From assembly GCF_022378355.1 (NCBI RefSeq), contig NZ_JAKMAJ010000007.1, positions 62,001-126,000 of the forward strand: 64,000 nucleotides of DNA, read 5' to 3'. Both the position numbers and the translations under genes were made by a program. Shown here piece after piece: positions 26,422-38,284 of the stretch. The notes under the pieces are model-generated. The model was not told the origin of the DNA. It did no database searches and worked only from the letters and a program-made list of their open reading frames with translations. Positions within the stretch are counted from its first letter, which is position 1, and each line of letters starts with the position of its first letter. The DNA is from Brenneria bubanii (lineage in GTDB: Bacteria; Pseudomonadota; Gammaproteobacteria; Enterobacterales; Enterobacteriaceae).

Positions 26422-28182
26422 TTAGCCCCGCAGCTCATTTGCCCGACGGAAACGGCCTTGATAATCGAATATCTTTTCCCGTATTTGCCAGAACCTCCCC
26501 TGACGCCGGGCGACAACAAAATCAGGCGCACGCAACAGCGCTTGTTGCGCCAGGATGTCTGCGGCATTGCGCCAATTGAACGGAACGCCTGGCGCCCGCT
26601 GATGAATACGCAAAAAATTCAGCTGAAACACATGGCGTTGCGCCGGCGTTTGCAGGCGAAAACGTTCGCTGACATCCGCGCCGTCTTCGTCATGGTAGGT
26701 AATGTTGAGCCATTCACCTTTGGCGTCCTCTCCCGTCGCCAGGCTCATCCCGCTGCAGCGCAGCACCAGCGCGTCTTTCAGTTTCAATGCCGCCTTGAGC
26801 ATATCGTCGGGATCGACCAGCACGTTTTCACACTGGTGACAACGACGGGCGGCGATGTCGTTTTCCGCTCCGCAGTGAGGACAGATTTTAAAGCGAAAAC
26901 GGAAGTCACACTGTCGGCGCTGGCCGTTATCCAGCGTTTCCCATCCCTGGCAACGTCTGCCGTAATGTTCTATCACGCCGCCGTCCGGAGTGGTTTTCCC
27001 CCAAAACAGATTGGCGAACCCGCATTGCGGGCAAAAAACCTGTACCGGCTGACTGTCGCCGTGAGGCTTGCCGTTACCGACCTCGGGCGTGTAGAGATCG
27101 TGGGGATTTCCCGCGTAATCCAAAATCAAGCACGATGTTTTGCCGATGGACAGGCGTAATCCGCGACCGACGATTTGTTGATAAAGACTGACGGACTCGG
27201 TAGGGCGCAAGATGGCAATCAGATCAACATGCGGGGCGTCAAACCCGGTCGTCAGTACGGCGACGTTAACCAGATAGCGCAACCTTTGCCGCTTGAACGC
27301 ATCGATCAGCGCATCACGCTCCGCCGATGGGGTATCGGCGCTGACCAGCGCCGCCTGGCCGGAGGGAAGCAACTGATGAATTTCTCGCGCATGCTCAACC
27401 GTTGCCGCGAAAATCATTACGCCCTGCCGCGTCTGGGCATAGTCGATTATCTGATTGACGATGTGCGGCGTAATCCGCTGCTGATGCCGTAGTTCGTGAT
27501 TCAGATCCGACTCGCTGAACAGACCGTTGCTTCTGGCGGCCAGCTTGCTGAAGTCATATTTGACAATCGGCATATCCAGGCGCTCGGGCGGCACCAGAAA
27601 ACCCTGTTTGATCATGTAGCGTAGCGGCAGTTCATAGATACAGTCGCGAAACAGGCTGTTCTCATCGCCGCGAACCATGCCGTGATAATGATATTGATAA
27701 ATCCAGCCCTTTCCCAGCCGGTAGGGCGTGGCGGTCAGGCCCAGTAACCGCAGCTGAGGATTGGTTTGCCGTAAATGCTGGATGATTTGCTGATATTGGC
27801 TGTCGTCATCGTCACTGATGCGGTGGCATTCATCAATGATCAGTAATGAAAAGGATTGTTCGAACTGGTCGAGGTTGCGCGCGACCGATTGCACGCTGCC
27901 GAACACGACTTTTCCCTGACTTTGTCGTTGCTGGAGTCCGGCGGCGAAAATATCCGCATCCAGACCCCACGCACGGTACTTGGCATGATTTTGCGCCACC
28001 AGTTCTTTGACATGCGCTAATACCAGTACGCGACCGCGGGCGAGCTTGGCTAACTCGGCGATAACCAGGCTTTTTCCGGCGCCGGTTGGCAACACAATGA
28101 CGGCCGGTTGGGAATGACGACGAAAGTAGTCAAGCGTCGCGGATACTGCCTCTCGTTGGTAAGGCCGTAAGGTAAAAGCCAT
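26422..28182 (-). CDS. radD: DEAD/DEAH-family helicase RadD (YejH)
   Basis: 586 residues, as in E. coli RadD. Walker A is PTGAGKS (32-38), motif II DECH (117-120), motif [10 protein letters not shown]. The C-terminal part has zinc-finger Cys pairs ([19 protein letters not shown]). RadD is a superfamily 2 protein involved in double-strand break repair and works with RecA and SSB. It lies between rplY and yecH; in E. coli it also adjoins rplY. Confidence 0.93.
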   Translation of the reverse strand: MAFTLRPYQREAVSATLDYFRRHSQPAVIVLPTGAGKSLVIAELAKLARGRVLVLAHVKELVAQNHAKYRAWGLDADIFAAGLQQRQSQGKVVFGSVQSVARNLDQFEQSFSLLIIDECHRISDDDDSQYQQIIQHLRQTNPQLRLLGLTATPYRLGKGWIYQYHYHGMVRGDENSLFRDCIYELPLRYMIKQGFLVPPERLDMPIVKYDFSKLAARSNGLFSESDLNHELRHQQRITPHIVNQIIDYAQTRQGVMIFAATVEHAREIHQLLPSGQAALVSADTPSAERDALIDAFKRQRLRYLVNVAVLTTGFDAPHVDLIAILRPTESVSLYQQIVGRGLRLSIGKTSCLILDYAGNPHDLYTPEVGNGKPHGDSQPVQVFCPQCGFANLFWGKTTPDGGVIEHYGRRCQGWETLDNGQRRQCDFRFRFKICPHCGAENDIAARRCHQCENVLVDPDDMLKAALKLKDALVLRCSGMSLATGEDAKGEWLNITYHDEDGADVSERFRLQTPAQRHVFQLNFLRIHQRAPGVPFNWRNAADILAQQALLRAPDFVVARRQGRFWQIREKIFDYQGRFRRANELRG

Positions 28183-28185
28183 GAC

Positions 28186-28425
28186 TCAGCGCTGACAGAT
28201 TTTGCTGGCGCTGGTGGTGAAACCGTCTGCAAACGGGATAAACTTGCCACGATCAGCCAGAAAATGAACCAGCGCCGCCGCCGTCATGTCGGTGGCTGAA
28301 CAGGTGTGAAAACGGGCCTCGCGGCCAAAATGTTTTTCAATCGCGGCAATCAACTGCGCAGTGCTGAAAGCCTCGCCGGAGCCGATCATCATCTGCAAGA
28401 CTTCATGACCATGGATAGACGGCAT
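28186..28425 (-). CDS. yecH: YecH-family protein (DUF2492)
   Basis: 79 residues, matching YecH length and its characteristic start (SIHGHEVLQMMI) and centre (FHTCSATDMTAAALVHFL). The His and Cys residues suggest metal binding, but no function is established. It is 3 bp upstream of radD on the same strand, so the two are probably co-transcribed. Confidence 0.85.
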   Translation of the reverse strand: MPSIHGHEVLQMMIGSGEAFSTAQLIAAIEKHFGREARFHTCSATDMTAAALVHFLADRGKFIPFADGFTTSASKICQR

Positions 28426-28754
28426 TTGCTAATCCTCAAAAAAAACCATTGCCGCCTATTATGCCTCTTGAACATGCTCGACGCGAGAAACCGCGGCGTC
28501 ATCTTGGTCGGCGGGCCGCTAAACCTTCATCGGCAACGCGTTTTGATCGACCATATAATGCAATGCGGGGCAGGGATGACGACGGTGACTGATTGACAAA
28601 AGTGCGTGAATTCTAGGATGTCGACCAAAGCCCCGTTATACTAAACCCTGCTGGCAACGGTTCACGTTGCTCTTCTTCATCTTCATGAGTCTCGACGCGT
28701 TGGCGCTATGTCCTGCGCGAACCGGCTCATGGTTTAAAAAGGCAGTTGGTCTTA
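28426..28754. other. Intergenic region between yecH and rsuA
   Basis: Divergent promoter region of about 330 bp. A TATACT -10-like element is seen at about 28636 for rsuA. No gene is supportable. Confidence 0.4.
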
Positions 28755-29453
28755 ATGCGATTGGACAAATTTTTATCTCAGCAGTTGGCAATCAGTCGTT
28801 CGCTGGTTATTCGTGAGTTGCGCGCGCAGCGGGTTACCGTTGATGGCGAAGTGGTAAAAAGCGGTTCTTTTAAACTGTTACCCGCACATCAGGTGGCGTT
28901 CGACGGCAATCCGTTAGTGCAGCAGAACGGGCCGCGTTATTTTATGCTGAATAAACCGCAGGGCTATGTGTGCGCGACGGAAGATCCGGATCATCCGACC
29001 ATTCTGTATTTTATGGACGTGCCGGTCGCGCATAAGCTGCATGCGGCGGGGCGTCTGGATATTGATACCACCGGCCTGGTGCTGCTAACCGACGATGGTC
29101 AGTGGTCGCATCGCGTTACCTCCCCTAAACATCACTGCGAGAAGACCTATCTGGTGACGCTTGAGCAGCTGCTAAGCGAGGATACCGCCGAACAGTTTGC
29201 GGCCGGCGTTCAGCTCAACGGCGAAAAAAACTTAACCAAGCCGGCGACGTTGGAGAAGATAACGGAAAATCAGGTACGTCTGACCATCAGTGAAGGGCGC
29301 TACCATCAGGTAAAAAGAATGTTTGCCGCGGTAGGCAACCGCGTCGTGCAGTTACATCGTGAACGTATCGGCGGCGTCAGTCTGGACAGCGAATTGGAAC
29401 CGGGTGAATACCGGGAACTGAGCAGCCAGGAAGTCGCAAGCATCGGGCAGTAA
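28755..29453 (+). CDS. rsuA: 16S rRNA pseudouridine(516) synthase RsuA
   Basis: 232 residues from the ATG at 28755 ([18 protein letters not shown]); a TTG three codons upstream is in frame. The N-terminal S4 RNA-binding domain is followed by the RsuA/RluB catalytic domain with the Asp motif [17 protein letters not shown] (about 92). It isomerises U516 in 16S rRNA. It precedes bcr by 15 bp, as in E. coli. Confidence 0.95.
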   Translation: MRLDKFLSQQLAISRSLVIRELRAQRVTVDGEVVKSGSFKLLPAHQVAFDGNPLVQQNGPRYFMLNKPQGYVCATEDPDHPTILYFMDVPVAHKLHAAGRLDIDTTGLVLLTDDGQWSHRVTSPKHHCEKTYLVTLEQLLSEDTAEQFAAGVQLNGEKNLTKPATLEKITENQVRLTISEGRYHQVKRMFAAVGNRVVQLHRERIGGVSLDSELEPGEYRELSSQEVASIGQ

Positions 29454-29468
29454 CCAGGAGCCTTCTCT

Positions 29469-30659
29469 GTGCAACAGAACCAGCCTTCTCATATCGGGTT
29501 AATTTTTATTCTTGGCCTGATCTCCATGCTCATGCCGCTGGCGATCGATATGTATTTACCGGCGTTGCCGACTATTGCGGCGGAGTTTGGCGTTGATGCC
29601 GGGCGGGTCCAGATGACGCTCAGTACCTATGTATTGGGGTTCTCTCTTGGCCAGATGTTCTATGGGCCGATGGCTGATAGTTTGGGACGTAAGCCGGTCA
29701 TCCTGGGCGGAACGCTGATTTTCGCTATTGCGGGCGCGGCGTGCGCGTCAGCGCAGAGTATCGATCAGCTGATCTCTCTGCGCTTTCTGCACGGAATGTC
29801 GGCGGCCGCGGCCGCCGTTGTCATCAACGCCTTGATGCGGGATATGTTCACCAAGGATGATTTTTCCCGCATGATGTCGTTTGTCGTGCTGGTGATGACC
29901 GTTGCGCCTCTGGTTGCGCCGATTTTAGGCGGCGCGCTGTTGGTGTGGTTCAGCTGGCATGCGATTTTTTGGGTGATGTCGGGCGCCGCCTTGTTGGCGA
30001 CGGCGCTGGTCTTTTTCTTTATTCAGGAAACGCTGCCGCCGACAAGAAGACAAAAGTTTCATCTGCGCACCACGGTCGGCAACTTTGTGAGCCTTTTCCG
30101 TCACAAACGCGCGTTTAGCTACATGGTGGCGGGCGGCTTGTCTTTTTGCGGCATGTTTTCCTTCCTGAGCGCCGGACCCTTTGTTTACATCGACCTGCAT
30201 GGCGTTTCTCCGCAAAGCTTTGGCTATTACTTCGCCCTGAACATCGTGTTTCTGATTCTGATGACGTTATTTAACAGCAGAAATGTCCGGCGTCTTGGCG
30301 CGGTGATGTTATTTCGCGTTGGGCTGACGATTCAGTTCTCAATGGGGATCTTTCTGCTGCTGGTATGTGCCTTTGATCTGGGTTTTCCCGCGCTGGTGCT
30401 CGGCGTCGCCATATTTGTCGGCTGCACGGCGATGGTGGGGTCCAATGCGATGGCGGTGATCCTGGACGAGTTTCCTCATATGGCGGGAACGGCGTCATCG
30501 CTGGCCGGTACGCTGCGCTTTGGTTTTGGCGCGATAACCGGGAGTATTCTGTCCATGATGACGTTTACCAGCGCTTGGCCGATGGTTATTTCCATGGCGG
30601 TATGTTCTCTGGGCGCGCTTTTGGCATACTTTTACGCCAGCCGGCCGAGTAAGGTCTGA
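29469..30659 (+). CDS. bcr: Bcr/CflA-family MFS drug efflux transporter (bicyclomycin resistance)
   Basis: 396 residues from a GTG with AGGAG 8 bp upstream. Twelve membrane helices are expected. The DHA1 signature [15 protein letters not shown] in helix 1 and the loop [12 protein letters not shown] are clear. E. coli Bcr exports bicyclomycin and some dipeptides such as L-cysteine-containing ones. Conserved position after rsuA. Confidence 0.93.
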   Translation: MQQNQPSHIGLIFILGLISMLMPLAIDMYLPALPTIAAEFGVDAGRVQMTLSTYVLGFSLGQMFYGPMADSLGRKPVILGGTLIFAIAGAACASAQSIDQLISLRFLHGMSAAAAAVVINALMRDMFTKDDFSRMMSFVVLVMTVAPLVAPILGGALLVWFSWHAIFWVMSGAALLATALVFFFIQETLPPTRRQKFHLRTTVGNFVSLFRHKRAFSYMVAGGLSFCGMFSFLSAGPFVYIDLHGVSPQSFGYYFALNIVFLILMTLFNSRNVRRLGAVMLFRVGLTIQFSMGIFLLLVCAFDLGFPALVLGVAIFVGCTAMVGSNAMAVILDEFPHMAGTASSLAGTLRFGFGAITGSILSMMTFTSAWPMVISMAVCSLGALLAYFYASRPSKV

Positions 30660-31049
30660 TCTCTCAAACGGCAGGTATTGGCCTGCCTTCGCCGCGCGCC
30701 CTCAATATGATTGTTTCTTTGTCCGTTTGACGTCATTCGGACATTAGCCTATTTCATGTGCTCTGTTTGTTCAATTGATGTAAAATATATAGATAAAAAG
30801 TGAATGGATGGAGAAAAATGGGTTGAGATATTACATGGAAAGAGTTACATATAACCTGATAAAGACTAGTAATTTGTGATCGTTCTGACATTAATCATCC
30901 TTATCGTGGCCTATATCAGCAACGGCAATGAATACTCACGGCGCTTTTTCAGAGAGAAAAAGTGGTAAGGGTGCAGGCTCAGGGACCACCATGATAAATG
31001 TTATTTTTTTGTGAATTGACCGTAAGGCTTAACCTGAGGGAAAACAGTA
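30660..31049. other. Intergenic region between bcr and yejG
   Basis: 390 bp, AT-rich in the right half. I see no gene and no clear operator. Confidence 0.4.
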
Positions 31050-31394
31050 GTGAATAGTTTCCAACTTTCGGTAGTGCATCGTTTGCCGCAAAGTTACCGC
31101 TGGTTATCGGGGTTTGCAGGTATAAACGTTGAACCTATTCCTCTGAGTGGGATAGATGAAGACAACAATCTGATAGGTCTTAAGCTGCTAAGCCATGATG
31201 GTGATGGCGCCTGGCGGGTTATGCGCCAATTGAACCAATCCCTGAATGAAATTCAGGTTGAGAGTTCTGTTTTGGAATGGGAAGGCGAGCCCTGTCTGTT
31301 TCTGCATCGTAATGATGAAAGCACCGCCATGTGCCGTCTAAAGAATATCGGCGTCGCGATTGCCGAGCCTGTTTCGGCTCAATATCCGTTTTAA
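31050..31394 (+). CDS. yejG: YejG family protein
   Basis: 114 residues from a GTG, identical in length to E. coli YejG and with its characteristic sequence ([32 protein letters not shown]). Function unknown; linked to aminoglycoside phenotypes in E. coli. It has its own terminator and is convergent with yejF. Confidence 0.88.
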   Translation: MNSFQLSVVHRLPQSYRWLSGFAGINVEPIPLSGIDEDNNLIGLKLLSHDGDGAWRVMRQLNQSLNEIQVESSVLEWEGEPCLFLHRNDESTAMCRLKNIGVAIAEPVSAQYPF

Positions 31395-31429
31395 GCAGCA
31401 GGTCGGCTCTGACGCTGCTGCTCTTTTTT
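31394..31429 (+). terminator. Rho-independent terminator of yejG
   Basis: Stem AGCAGCAG / CTGCTGCT with a 13-base loop, followed by CTTTTTT. It begins at the last base of the yejG stop codon. Confidence 0.8.
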
Positions 31430-31440
31430 CTCTTTTTGTT

Positions 31441-33033
31441 TCAAAATGATAGCTGCAGTAGTTCTCGCGTGTATGCCTGCGACGGATGCGCAAAAATCGC
31501 CTGGCAGTTTCCTTGCTCCACCACTTCACCCTGTTTTAATACCATCACCTGATGGCACAACGCCCGCACGACCTGCAGGTCATGACTAATAAACAGATAA
31601 GCCAACTGGTGCTTCTGCTGTAGGGTTTTCAGCAGCGCCAGGATCTGGGCCTGAACGGTTCTGTCCAGTGACGAAGTCGGTTCATCAAGGATGAGCAGTT
31701 CCGGTTGCAGAATCAACGCTCTGGCAATGGCTATCCGTTGGCGTTGGCCGCCGGAAAATTCAGAGGGATAACGATGGCGGGCGGCAGGATCCAAGCCAAC
31801 TTCCCGCATCGCCTCGATCACGCGCTGTTCCTGCGCCTGGGCACTTAATTTCTGATGAACGGTCAGCCCTTCACAGATAATCTGTTCGGCATTCAGGCGC
31901 GGATTTAACGCCGAGTTGGGATCCTGAAACACCACCTGGATCCGGCGCCGAAACGGCAACATCTGTTTGCGGCTGAAGGTATGCAACGGTTGATTATCGA
32001 ACCAGATGTTGCCGCGAGAATTCAGCAGGCGCAACAGCGCCAGTCCGGTAGTGCTTTTCCCCGAGCCTGATTCGCCAACCAAACCGATGCTTTCGCCGCG
32101 GCGCAGGGTGAAGCTGATATCTTTGACGACCGGTTTCTCATCGACGGTACGCCGCAGAAGTCCACGTTTGACAGGAAAGGAAACCTGCAATTTTTCGACG
32201 CGTAGAATAGGATCAAGCCCGCTGGTGAGCGGCGCCGGCTCGCCGGCGGGGTCCGCATCCAGAAGCTGTCGGGTGTAGGCATGCTGCGGCGTGGAGAACA
32301 GTCTAGCGCAAGTGCTGTATTCCACACGTTGACCGGATTTCATCACGGCAACGTTATCTGCCAGCCGGCGCACAATATTCAAATTATGGGTGATGAACAA
32401 CAGGCTCATACCCAGCTCCTGTTTCAGTTCATCCAGCAGCGTCAGTATTTGCGCCTGGACGGTGACGTCCAGCGCGGTCGTGGGTTCATCGGCGATCAGC
32501 AGGTCGGGCTGCGTTAACAGCGCCATGGCGATCATCACTCGCTGGCGTTCGCCGCCGGAAAGCTGATGAGGAAAATCGTTCAACCGGCTTTTGGCTTGAC
32601 GAATTCCCACGCGATCCAGACAGGCAAGCACTTCGCTACGGGCGGCGGCATGATGCATGCCCCGATGCAGCGCCAGTACTTCGCTGAGCTGCTTCTCAAT
32701 ACTCTGCAACGGATTGAGCGAAACCATCGGCTCCTGAAAGATCATGGCAATGCGATCGCCGCGGATCCGACGCAGCGTTTTTTCATCCGCATGCAGCAGC
32801 GACTGGCCGGCAAAAAGAATATCGCCTTGTGGATAGACGACGGGAGGCGAAGGCAACAACCGAAGAATAGACAGGGCGGTTACGCTTTTCCCAGAGCCGG
32901 ATTCGCCCACCAGCGCCAGGGTTTCGCCAGCATTGACGGCAAGCGAGATCCCATCGACCACGCGCCGTTCGCTCTCACCGCTGCGAAAGGCGATGCTGAG
33001 GTTATCAATTTGCAGTAAGGGTGAAGTAGACAT
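31441..33033 (-). CDS. yejF: Microcin C/peptide ABC transporter ATP-binding protein YejF
   Basis: 530 residues from the ATG at 33033 ([14 protein letters not shown]); the frame extends further upstream into yejE. It is a duplicated ATPase with two Walker A motifs (GESGSGKS, each about 45 residues into its half) and two ABC signatures (LSGGERQRV and FSGGQRQRI). It powers YejABEF, which imports oligopeptides and the antibiotic microcin C. It is the last gene of yejABEF. Confidence 0.95.
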   Translation of the reverse strand: MSTSPLLQIDNLSIAFRSGESERRVVDGISLAVNAGETLALVGESGSGKSVTALSILRLLPSPPVVYPQGDILFAGQSLLHADEKTLRRIRGDRIAMIFQEPMVSLNPLQSIEKQLSEVLALHRGMHHAAARSEVLACLDRVGIRQAKSRLNDFPHQLSGGERQRVMIAMALLTQPDLLIADEPTTALDVTVQAQILTLLDELKQELGMSLLFITHNLNIVRRLADNVAVMKSGQRVEYSTCARLFSTPQHAYTRQLLDADPAGEPAPLTSGLDPILRVEKLQVSFPVKRGLLRRTVDEKPVVKDISFTLRRGESIGLVGESGSGKSTTGLALLRLLNSRGNIWFDNQPLHTFSRKQMLPFRRRIQVVFQDPNSALNPRLNAEQIICEGLTVHQKLSAQAQEQRVIEAMREVGLDPAARHRYPSEFSGGQRQRIAIARALILQPELLILDEPTSSLDRTVQAQILALLKTLQQKHQLAYLFISHDLQVVRALCHQVMVLKQGEVVEQGNCQAIFAHPSQAYTRELLQLSF

Positions 33034-33034
33034 A

Positions 33035-34060
33035 TTAATGCGCCTTGCCGGGGTCAAAGGCGTCGCGCACCGCTTCGCCGATAAAAATAAGTAAAGACAG
33101 CACAACAGAGAGCACCAGGAACACGGTAATTCCCAACCAGGGCGCCTGAAGGTTGTTTTTGCCTTCCAGCAGTAATGTCCCCAATGAGGGCGAGCCCATC
33201 GGTAAACCGAATCCCAGGAAGTCCAGCGAGGTGAGTGTGGTGATCGAGCCGCACAGAATAAACGGCAGGTAGGTCAAGGTCGAGACCATCGCGTTCGGCA
33301 GCATGCAGCGATACATAATGGCCCGATCGCTGACGCCCATGGCCTGCGCCGCACGGATATAATCGAAATTCCGGGTACGAAGGAACTCCGCCCGCACCAC
33401 GCCCACCAGACTCATCCAGCCGAATAGCACCGTAATTCCCAAGAGCCACCAGAAATCGGGTTGAATCACGCTGGAGAGCAGAATAATCAGAAACAGGGTC
33501 GGCATGCCGGACCACACTTCGATAAACCGCTGGCCCCATAAATCCAGCCGACCGCCGTAATATCCTTGCGTAGCGCCGACCGTAATGCCGATCAGGCTGG
33601 AAAGTATCGTCAACGCCAGACCAAACAGCAGCGAAATGCGAAATCCGTACAGCACCTGAGCGATAACGTCTTTACCCTGGCTATCGGTTCCGAGCAGGTT
33701 TTGCCGGGAGGGAGCGGAGGGGAAAGCGCTGCTCGTCGCGTAATTGATGGTGTCGTAGCTATAACGGATCGGCGGCCATAAGGCCCAGCCGTGACTCTCA
33801 ATGCGCTGAGCGATAAAGGGATCGCGAAAATCGGCGGCGGTATCGAACTGACCGCCGAATGTCGTCTCGCTATGATCGACGATAGATGGCGTATAAAACT
33901 GGTCGTCATATTTCACCAACAGCGGTTTGTCATTGGCAATCAGCTCAGAGAACAGCGTGACGACAAATAACAGCAGAAAAATCCACAGCGACCAGTATCC
34001 CCGGCGGTTGCTTTTGAAACGCGCCCAGCGTGCTTGATTTATGGGGCTTAATCGGCTCAT
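33035..34060 (-). CDS. yejE: Microcin C/peptide ABC transporter permease YejE
   Basis: 341 residues, as in E. coli. An N-terminal helix (about 20-40) is followed by a periplasmic segment and the binding-protein-dependent permease domain (about 140-335) with an EAA-type loop ([13 protein letters not shown]). It overlaps yejB by 4 bp and ends 1 bp before the yejF ATG. Confidence 0.95.
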   Translation of the reverse strand: MSRLSPINQARWARFKSNRRGYWSLWIFLLLFVVTLFSELIANDKPLLVKYDDQFYTPSIVDHSETTFGGQFDTAADFRDPFIAQRIESHGWALWPPIRYSYDTINYATSSAFPSAPSRQNLLGTDSQGKDVIAQVLYGFRISLLFGLALTILSSLIGITVGATQGYYGGRLDLWGQRFIEVWSGMPTLFLIILLSSVIQPDFWWLLGITVLFGWMSLVGVVRAEFLRTRNFDYIRAAQAMGVSDRAIMYRCMLPNAMVSTLTYLPFILCGSITTLTSLDFLGFGLPMGSPSLGTLLLEGKNNLQAPWLGITVFLVLSVVLSLLIFIGEAVRDAFDPGKAH

Positions 34061-35154
34061 TGTCTTCCCTCGAAATCAATCCGTGGGTCAACCAGCGTGT
34101 AGGTCATGTCGCTGATGATATTCAGCAACAGGCCGATCAGCGTAAAAATATAAAGCGTACCGAACATCACCGGGTAGTCCCGTTGCAGCGTGGCGTCATA
34201 GCCCAGGAGGCCCAGGCCGTTTAGCGAAAACATCACTTCGATGAGCAGCGAGCCGGTAAAAAACATGCTGATAAAGGTGGCGGGAAATCCGGCGATCACC
34301 AATAGCATCGCGTTACGGAATACATGGCGGTAGAGGATGCTTTTTTCATCCAGCCCCTTGGCTCTGGCCGTCACCACATATTGCTTACGAATTTCATCCA
34401 TAAAGGAATTTTTGGTCAGCATGGTCAAGGTGGCAAAGCCGCCAATCACCGTAGCGAAAACCGGTAAGGCGATATGCCACAGATAATCGGTGATTTTATG
34501 GTACCAGGGTAGCGTATCGAAATTACTCGAGACCAGCCCTCGTAGCGGGAACCAGTCAAGATAGCTGCCGCCGGCAAATACCACAATCAGCAAAATTGCG
34601 AACAGAAATGCCGGAATGGCGTAACCGATGATAATCAGCGTGCTGCTCCAGGTATCGAAAGAGGTACCGTTTACAACCGCTTTTTTGATCCCCAGCGGGA
34701 TTGAGACCAGGTAGATAATCAGCGTGCTCCAGAGTCCCAGCGTAATGGAAACCGGCATACTTTCTTTAATCAGTTGTATCACGGAAGAGCCACGGAACAG
34801 GCTATCGCCGAAATCAAAGCGCATATAGTCCCACAGCAGTTTAAAATAGCGCTCATGAATCGGCTTATCAAAGCCATAGCGTTTGGTGATCTCTTCGATG
34901 ACTTCGGGATCCAGCCCGCGCGCGCCGCGATAAGTATTCTCTATATTGGGCGCCCCCGAGCCGCCGGTACGCGCCATGCCGGCGTTAATACCGCTGCCGC
35001 CGGTAAAGCCGCTGCCGTGGCCCATTTCGATATTGGCTATCGCCTGATCGACCGGTCCGCCCGGCGCGATTTGCACGATAAAGAAATTGATGGTGATAAT
35101 CGCCCACAGCGTCGGGATCACCAGTAAAAGGCGGCGTAACAGGTAAGTTCCCAC
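34057..35154 (-). CDS. yejB: Microcin C/peptide ABC transporter permease YejB
   Basis: 365 residues. The N-terminal helix is followed by a long periplasmic segment rich in Gly ([11 protein letters not shown]) typical of YejB and by the permease domain with [20 protein letters not shown]. Partner of YejE in the inner-membrane channel. It starts 9 bp after the yejA stop. Confidence 0.95.
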   Translation of the reverse strand: MGTYLLRRLLLVIPTLWAIITINFFIVQIAPGGPVDQAIANIEMGHGSGFTGGSGINAGMARTGGSGAPNIENTYRGARGLDPEVIEEITKRYGFDKPIHERYFKLLWDYMRFDFGDSLFRGSSVIQLIKESMPVSITLGLWSTLIIYLVSIPLGIKKAVVNGTSFDTWSSTLIIIGYAIPAFLFAILLIVVFAGGSYLDWFPLRGLVSSNFDTLPWYHKITDYLWHIALPVFATVIGGFATLTMLTKNSFMDEIRKQYVVTARAKGLDEKSILYRHVFRNAMLLVIAGFPATFISMFFTGSLLIEVMFSLNGLGLLGYDATLQRDYPVMFGTLYIFTLIGLLLNIISDMTYTLVDPRIDFEGRQ

Positions 35155-35163
35155 GTCGACTCC

Positions 35164-36972
35164 TTAACGTCGCTCTGCCGGCAGCGTGGCTGCCTGTTTA
35201 ACATCGTACCACCAGCCGTCAAAGCCCAAAGAATAAGCCGGACGAACCGCAGGCATCGCAAATTTATTCCAGTAGGCGAAGCGGTCATGATTGGAATACC
35301 ACATCGGGATCATAAACTGATTCCAGGTCAGCACCCGGTCCAGCGCTCGTCCTAGCGATAATAGCGGCGCTTGTTGCCCCAGATGCCGAGTAATTTCGTC
35401 AACCAGTGAATCAATCGCCGGATCGCTTACGCCGGACCTGTTGTAGGTCGAGTCGATATAGTGCGAATGCCAGTACAACTGCAGATTATCATTCGGGTAG
35501 AGAAATGCGGGATACAGCGTCGGCGTCATATCATAGTCGCGCTTGCGCACGCGGCTGTTGAACTGAGCGCTGTCGATGCTCCTTACGTTCATCGTAATGC
35601 CGAGCTTTTTTAAATTTTGCTGAAAGGGCAGCACATATTGCGAGTTGCCCGCGCTGGGCAACAGCAGTTCGAATTCAAAGGGTTTACCCGTTTGACGATT
35701 GACCAGGCGCTGATTTTGTAATTGCCATCCGGCCTTTTCCAGCAGTTCGAGCGCCGTCAGCAAGTTTTTCCGATCGTAACCGCCGCCATCGGAAACCGGC
35801 GGTTGATAGCTGGGGCCGAATACTTCCGCCGGCACTTTATCTTTCAACGGCGTCAGCCAGGCTAGCTCCTCCGCGCTTGGCGCCCCTTTGGCGGCATAGG
35901 TCGTATTCTGAAAATAGCTGTCGGCGCGTTGATAGGCGCCGTAATACAGCGCTTTATTCATCCAGTTAAAATCAAACGCCAGCATCAGCGCCTGGCGGAC
36001 CCGGCGATCGTTGAACATCGAGCGTTGGATATTAAAGGCTAACCAGCGGGTATCCTGAGCGGACTGATTTGCCTGATCCTGTTTGATGATATAACCGCGC
36101 GTAAAGTTGCCTCCGCGGTATTGGGAGGCCCAGTGTTTAGGTGAACCTTCGGTGCGCAGATCGAATGCCCCGGCTTTAAAGGCTTCCAGCGCGACGCTGT
36201 CGTCCAGATAATAGTCGTAGCGGATCTGATCAAAATTATATTGCCCCTTATTCACCGGCAGATCGGCGCCCCAGTAATCTTTAACCCGTGAATAGGTGAC
36301 GTATTGCCCGGTACGATAGGCGGTAATGCGGTAAGGGCCGCTGGCGGGCGGCGGATAGGAAAGGGGCTCATTCAGTTTCTGATTTTTCCAGAATTTTTCC
36401 GGCATAATGGGCAGCGTCAGCAGGCTGAACATGCGGTTTTTATCTGGCGTGGGGAAATCGAAACGCACCGTAAGCGGCGCCACGGTTTTAGCCGTCACGC
36501 CTTTAAAATAGAGACGAAACTGCGAAACACCCTGCGTCATGAACATGTTGTAGGTAAATGCAACGTCGGCGGCGGTAATCGGCGTACCGTCGTGAAAATG
36601 CGCGCGGGGATTGAGGTCGATTTCTATCCAGTGAAAATCCGCATCGTGACGGGTTGACTGCGCCACCAGCGGATAATAACTGCCGGGTTCATCGTCGGAG
36701 GAGACAAACAGGGAATCATAAAGCCGCTCGGTGCGCTCTGCCGCCACGCCGCGCGAAGCAAAGCGGTTAAAGTTATCGAATGTGCCGAGCGCGCTTAGCG
36801 TGATGCTGCCGCCTTTCGGAGCCTCGGGGTTTACATAGTCAAAATGGCGGAAGTCCGCATGGTATTTAGGTTGCCCTAAAACCGCGAAGGCGGTGCTTTG
36901 CTCCATGGTTTGCGCATTGAGTCCCAAAGGCACGGCGGAGAGCAGTAAAGCAGTAATAACATGTTTTAACAT
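35164..36972 (-). CDS. yejA: Peptide/microcin C-binding periplasmic protein YejA
   Basis: 602 residues with a signal peptide (MLKHVITALLLSAVPLGLNAQ). It belongs to the large family 5 solute-binding proteins: YDSLFVSSDDEPGSYYPLVA, then TPITAADVAFTYNMF. It delivers peptides and microcin C to YejBEF and heads the operon. In E. coli the phosphodiesterase gene rtn/pdeN lies between yejA and mepS; it is absent here. Confidence 0.95.
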   Translation of the reverse strand: MLKHVITALLLSAVPLGLNAQTMEQSTAFAVLGQPKYHADFRHFDYVNPEAPKGGSITLSALGTFDNFNRFASRGVAAERTERLYDSLFVSSDDEPGSYYPLVAQSTRHDADFHWIEIDLNPRAHFHDGTPITAADVAFTYNMFMTQGVSQFRLYFKGVTAKTVAPLTVRFDFPTPDKNRMFSLLTLPIMPEKFWKNQKLNEPLSYPPPASGPYRITAYRTGQYVTYSRVKDYWGADLPVNKGQYNFDQIRYDYYLDDSVALEAFKAGAFDLRTEGSPKHWASQYRGGNFTRGYIIKQDQANQSAQDTRWLAFNIQRSMFNDRRVRQALMLAFDFNWMNKALYYGAYQRADSYFQNTTYAAKGAPSAEELAWLTPLKDKVPAEVFGPSYQPPVSDGGGYDRKNLLTALELLEKAGWQLQNQRLVNRQTGKPFEFELLLPSAGNSQYVLPFQQNLKKLGITMNVRSIDSAQFNSRVRKRDYDMTPTLYPAFLYPNDNLQLYWHSHYIDSTYNRSGVSDPAIDSLVDEITRHLGQQAPLLSLGRALDRVLTWNQFMIPMWYSNHDRFAYWNKFAMPAVRPAYSLGFDGWWYDVKQAATLPAERR

Positions 36973-37204
36973 CTTGACGGCAATCCTCCGCGCTTTAAGC
37001 GATTTTTCATATGGCGTTTTTTACAGCATAAAGCTTTTAAAATCATTAGCATTACATTAATTAACGTCGTTCTTTTCTTTTGCTGCCAGGCAGCGCGATA
37101 AAGCTACCCTAATCTGGTTATTCCCCGCTGTCACCTCTGCAGCCGTAACATATTGTTAGTAATCTTTTTTAATACAGCTGGCGGCGACGTGGCGAAATAA
37201 AGCA

Positions 37205-37237
37205 TAAAAAAACGCTGCTTGTTATTGAGCAGCGTTT
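37205..37237 (-). terminator. Rho-independent terminator of mepS
   Basis: Stem AAACGCTGCT / AGCAGCGTTT with an 8-base loop, followed on the minus strand by a T-run. It lies about 47 bp after the mepS stop. Confidence 0.88.
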
Positions 37238-37283
37238 GGTTATCTCGTTTGGTATCTATTTTTACATCAGGGCAAGAAGTCGA

Positions 37284-37865
37284 TTAGCTGTTAATCCCTT
37301 TATCCAGGACGCGTCTGGCTTCATGGTAACGCTTTTTCCAATAGGTTTCGTCCAGATTGGAAATCATTACGCCGCTGCTGGTCGATGCGTGAACAAACTG
37401 GTTATTACCAAGATAAATGCCGACATGACGTCCGGTAGAGCCGGCACGAAACATCACGAGATCGCCGGGACGCAGTTTTGTGCGCTGGATTTTTTGTCCG
37501 ACTTCCTGTTGTTCATAGGTTGAGCGGGGAAGATCCATACCGAACTGTTCACGGAAGGTGCGTCGAACAAATGCGGAGCAATCGATACCGCCTTTGCTGT
37601 CGCCGCCTAAGCGGTAACGAACGCCTTTCCAACTGGCATATTGGCTAAGTAATTTGGATTTGATATCCACGTTACGCACCAATGCTTCAAATTCATCCTG
37701 AGAGGCTTGCAGTAAAAGACCGTCTTTATCATTAACTGCATGCATCTCAGTTTGTGGGTTTTGGTTGTTAGAGACACTGTTGCTACATGCGGAAAGCGTT
37801 ATCGCCACCGCGACGGCAGGCAACGCCCGCCAGATATATCTCAGAAACGGTTGAGATTTGACCAT
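37284..37865 (-). CDS. mepS: Murein DD-endopeptidase MepS (Spr), NlpC/P60 lipoprotein
   Basis: 193 residues. A lipoprotein signal with lipobox LSAC (Cys27) is followed by an NlpC/P60 domain with Cys96 in GGIDCSAF, His147 in GRHVGIYLG and His159 in FVHAST. MepS cuts D-Ala-mDAP cross-links so that new glycan strands can be inserted. In E. coli it is degraded by NlpI-Prc. It is monocistronic. Confidence 0.95.
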   Translation of the reverse strand: MVKSQPFLRYIWRALPAVAVAITLSACSNSVSNNQNPQTEMHAVNDKDGLLLQASQDEFEALVRNVDIKSKLLSQYASWKGVRYRLGGDSKGGIDCSAFVRRTFREQFGMDLPRSTYEQQEVGQKIQRTKLRPGDLVMFRAGSTGRHVGIYLGNNQFVHASTSSGVMISNLDETYWKKRYHEARRVLDKGINS

Positions 37866-38284
37866 TGTTGTTATGTTCCCTTGATGTCCTTAACGATAGA
37901 TATCGTTATATAAATGCCAAACGAAAACGAGATTTCAGACAAAACAGAGCGTGAGCGTCTCAAAACATAGGACAATGAAAGTGTGTTGAAACGCACAATT
38001 ATTTTTTCGACCTAGAACAATAAGCGGAAAAAAGCAAACTTTAGCGAGATTACCGCATCGATAAACAGATTGCGAGCTGTTTTAACTATTTTATTTATAA
38101 GATTTAATGATGTGATTAGTAAAAAAATAGCGACGTGAAAAAAGTAAATCAGATGGTGTTTTTGTTTAAAAAATGTGTAAAAAAAGTGGAGAGTGACTTT
38201 GCATCGTCGAAGATCCGGGAAAGTCATCGGGGTGACGCCGGTCGCTTAAACGGACCGGCAAGCGGATTTATCCGGCAGTTAACA
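37866..38284. other. AT-rich intergenic region upstream of mepS
   Basis: 419 bp. The side next to mepS must hold its promoter. The rest is AT-rich with A/T homopolymer runs, and I see no gene or clear signal. Confidence 0.4.
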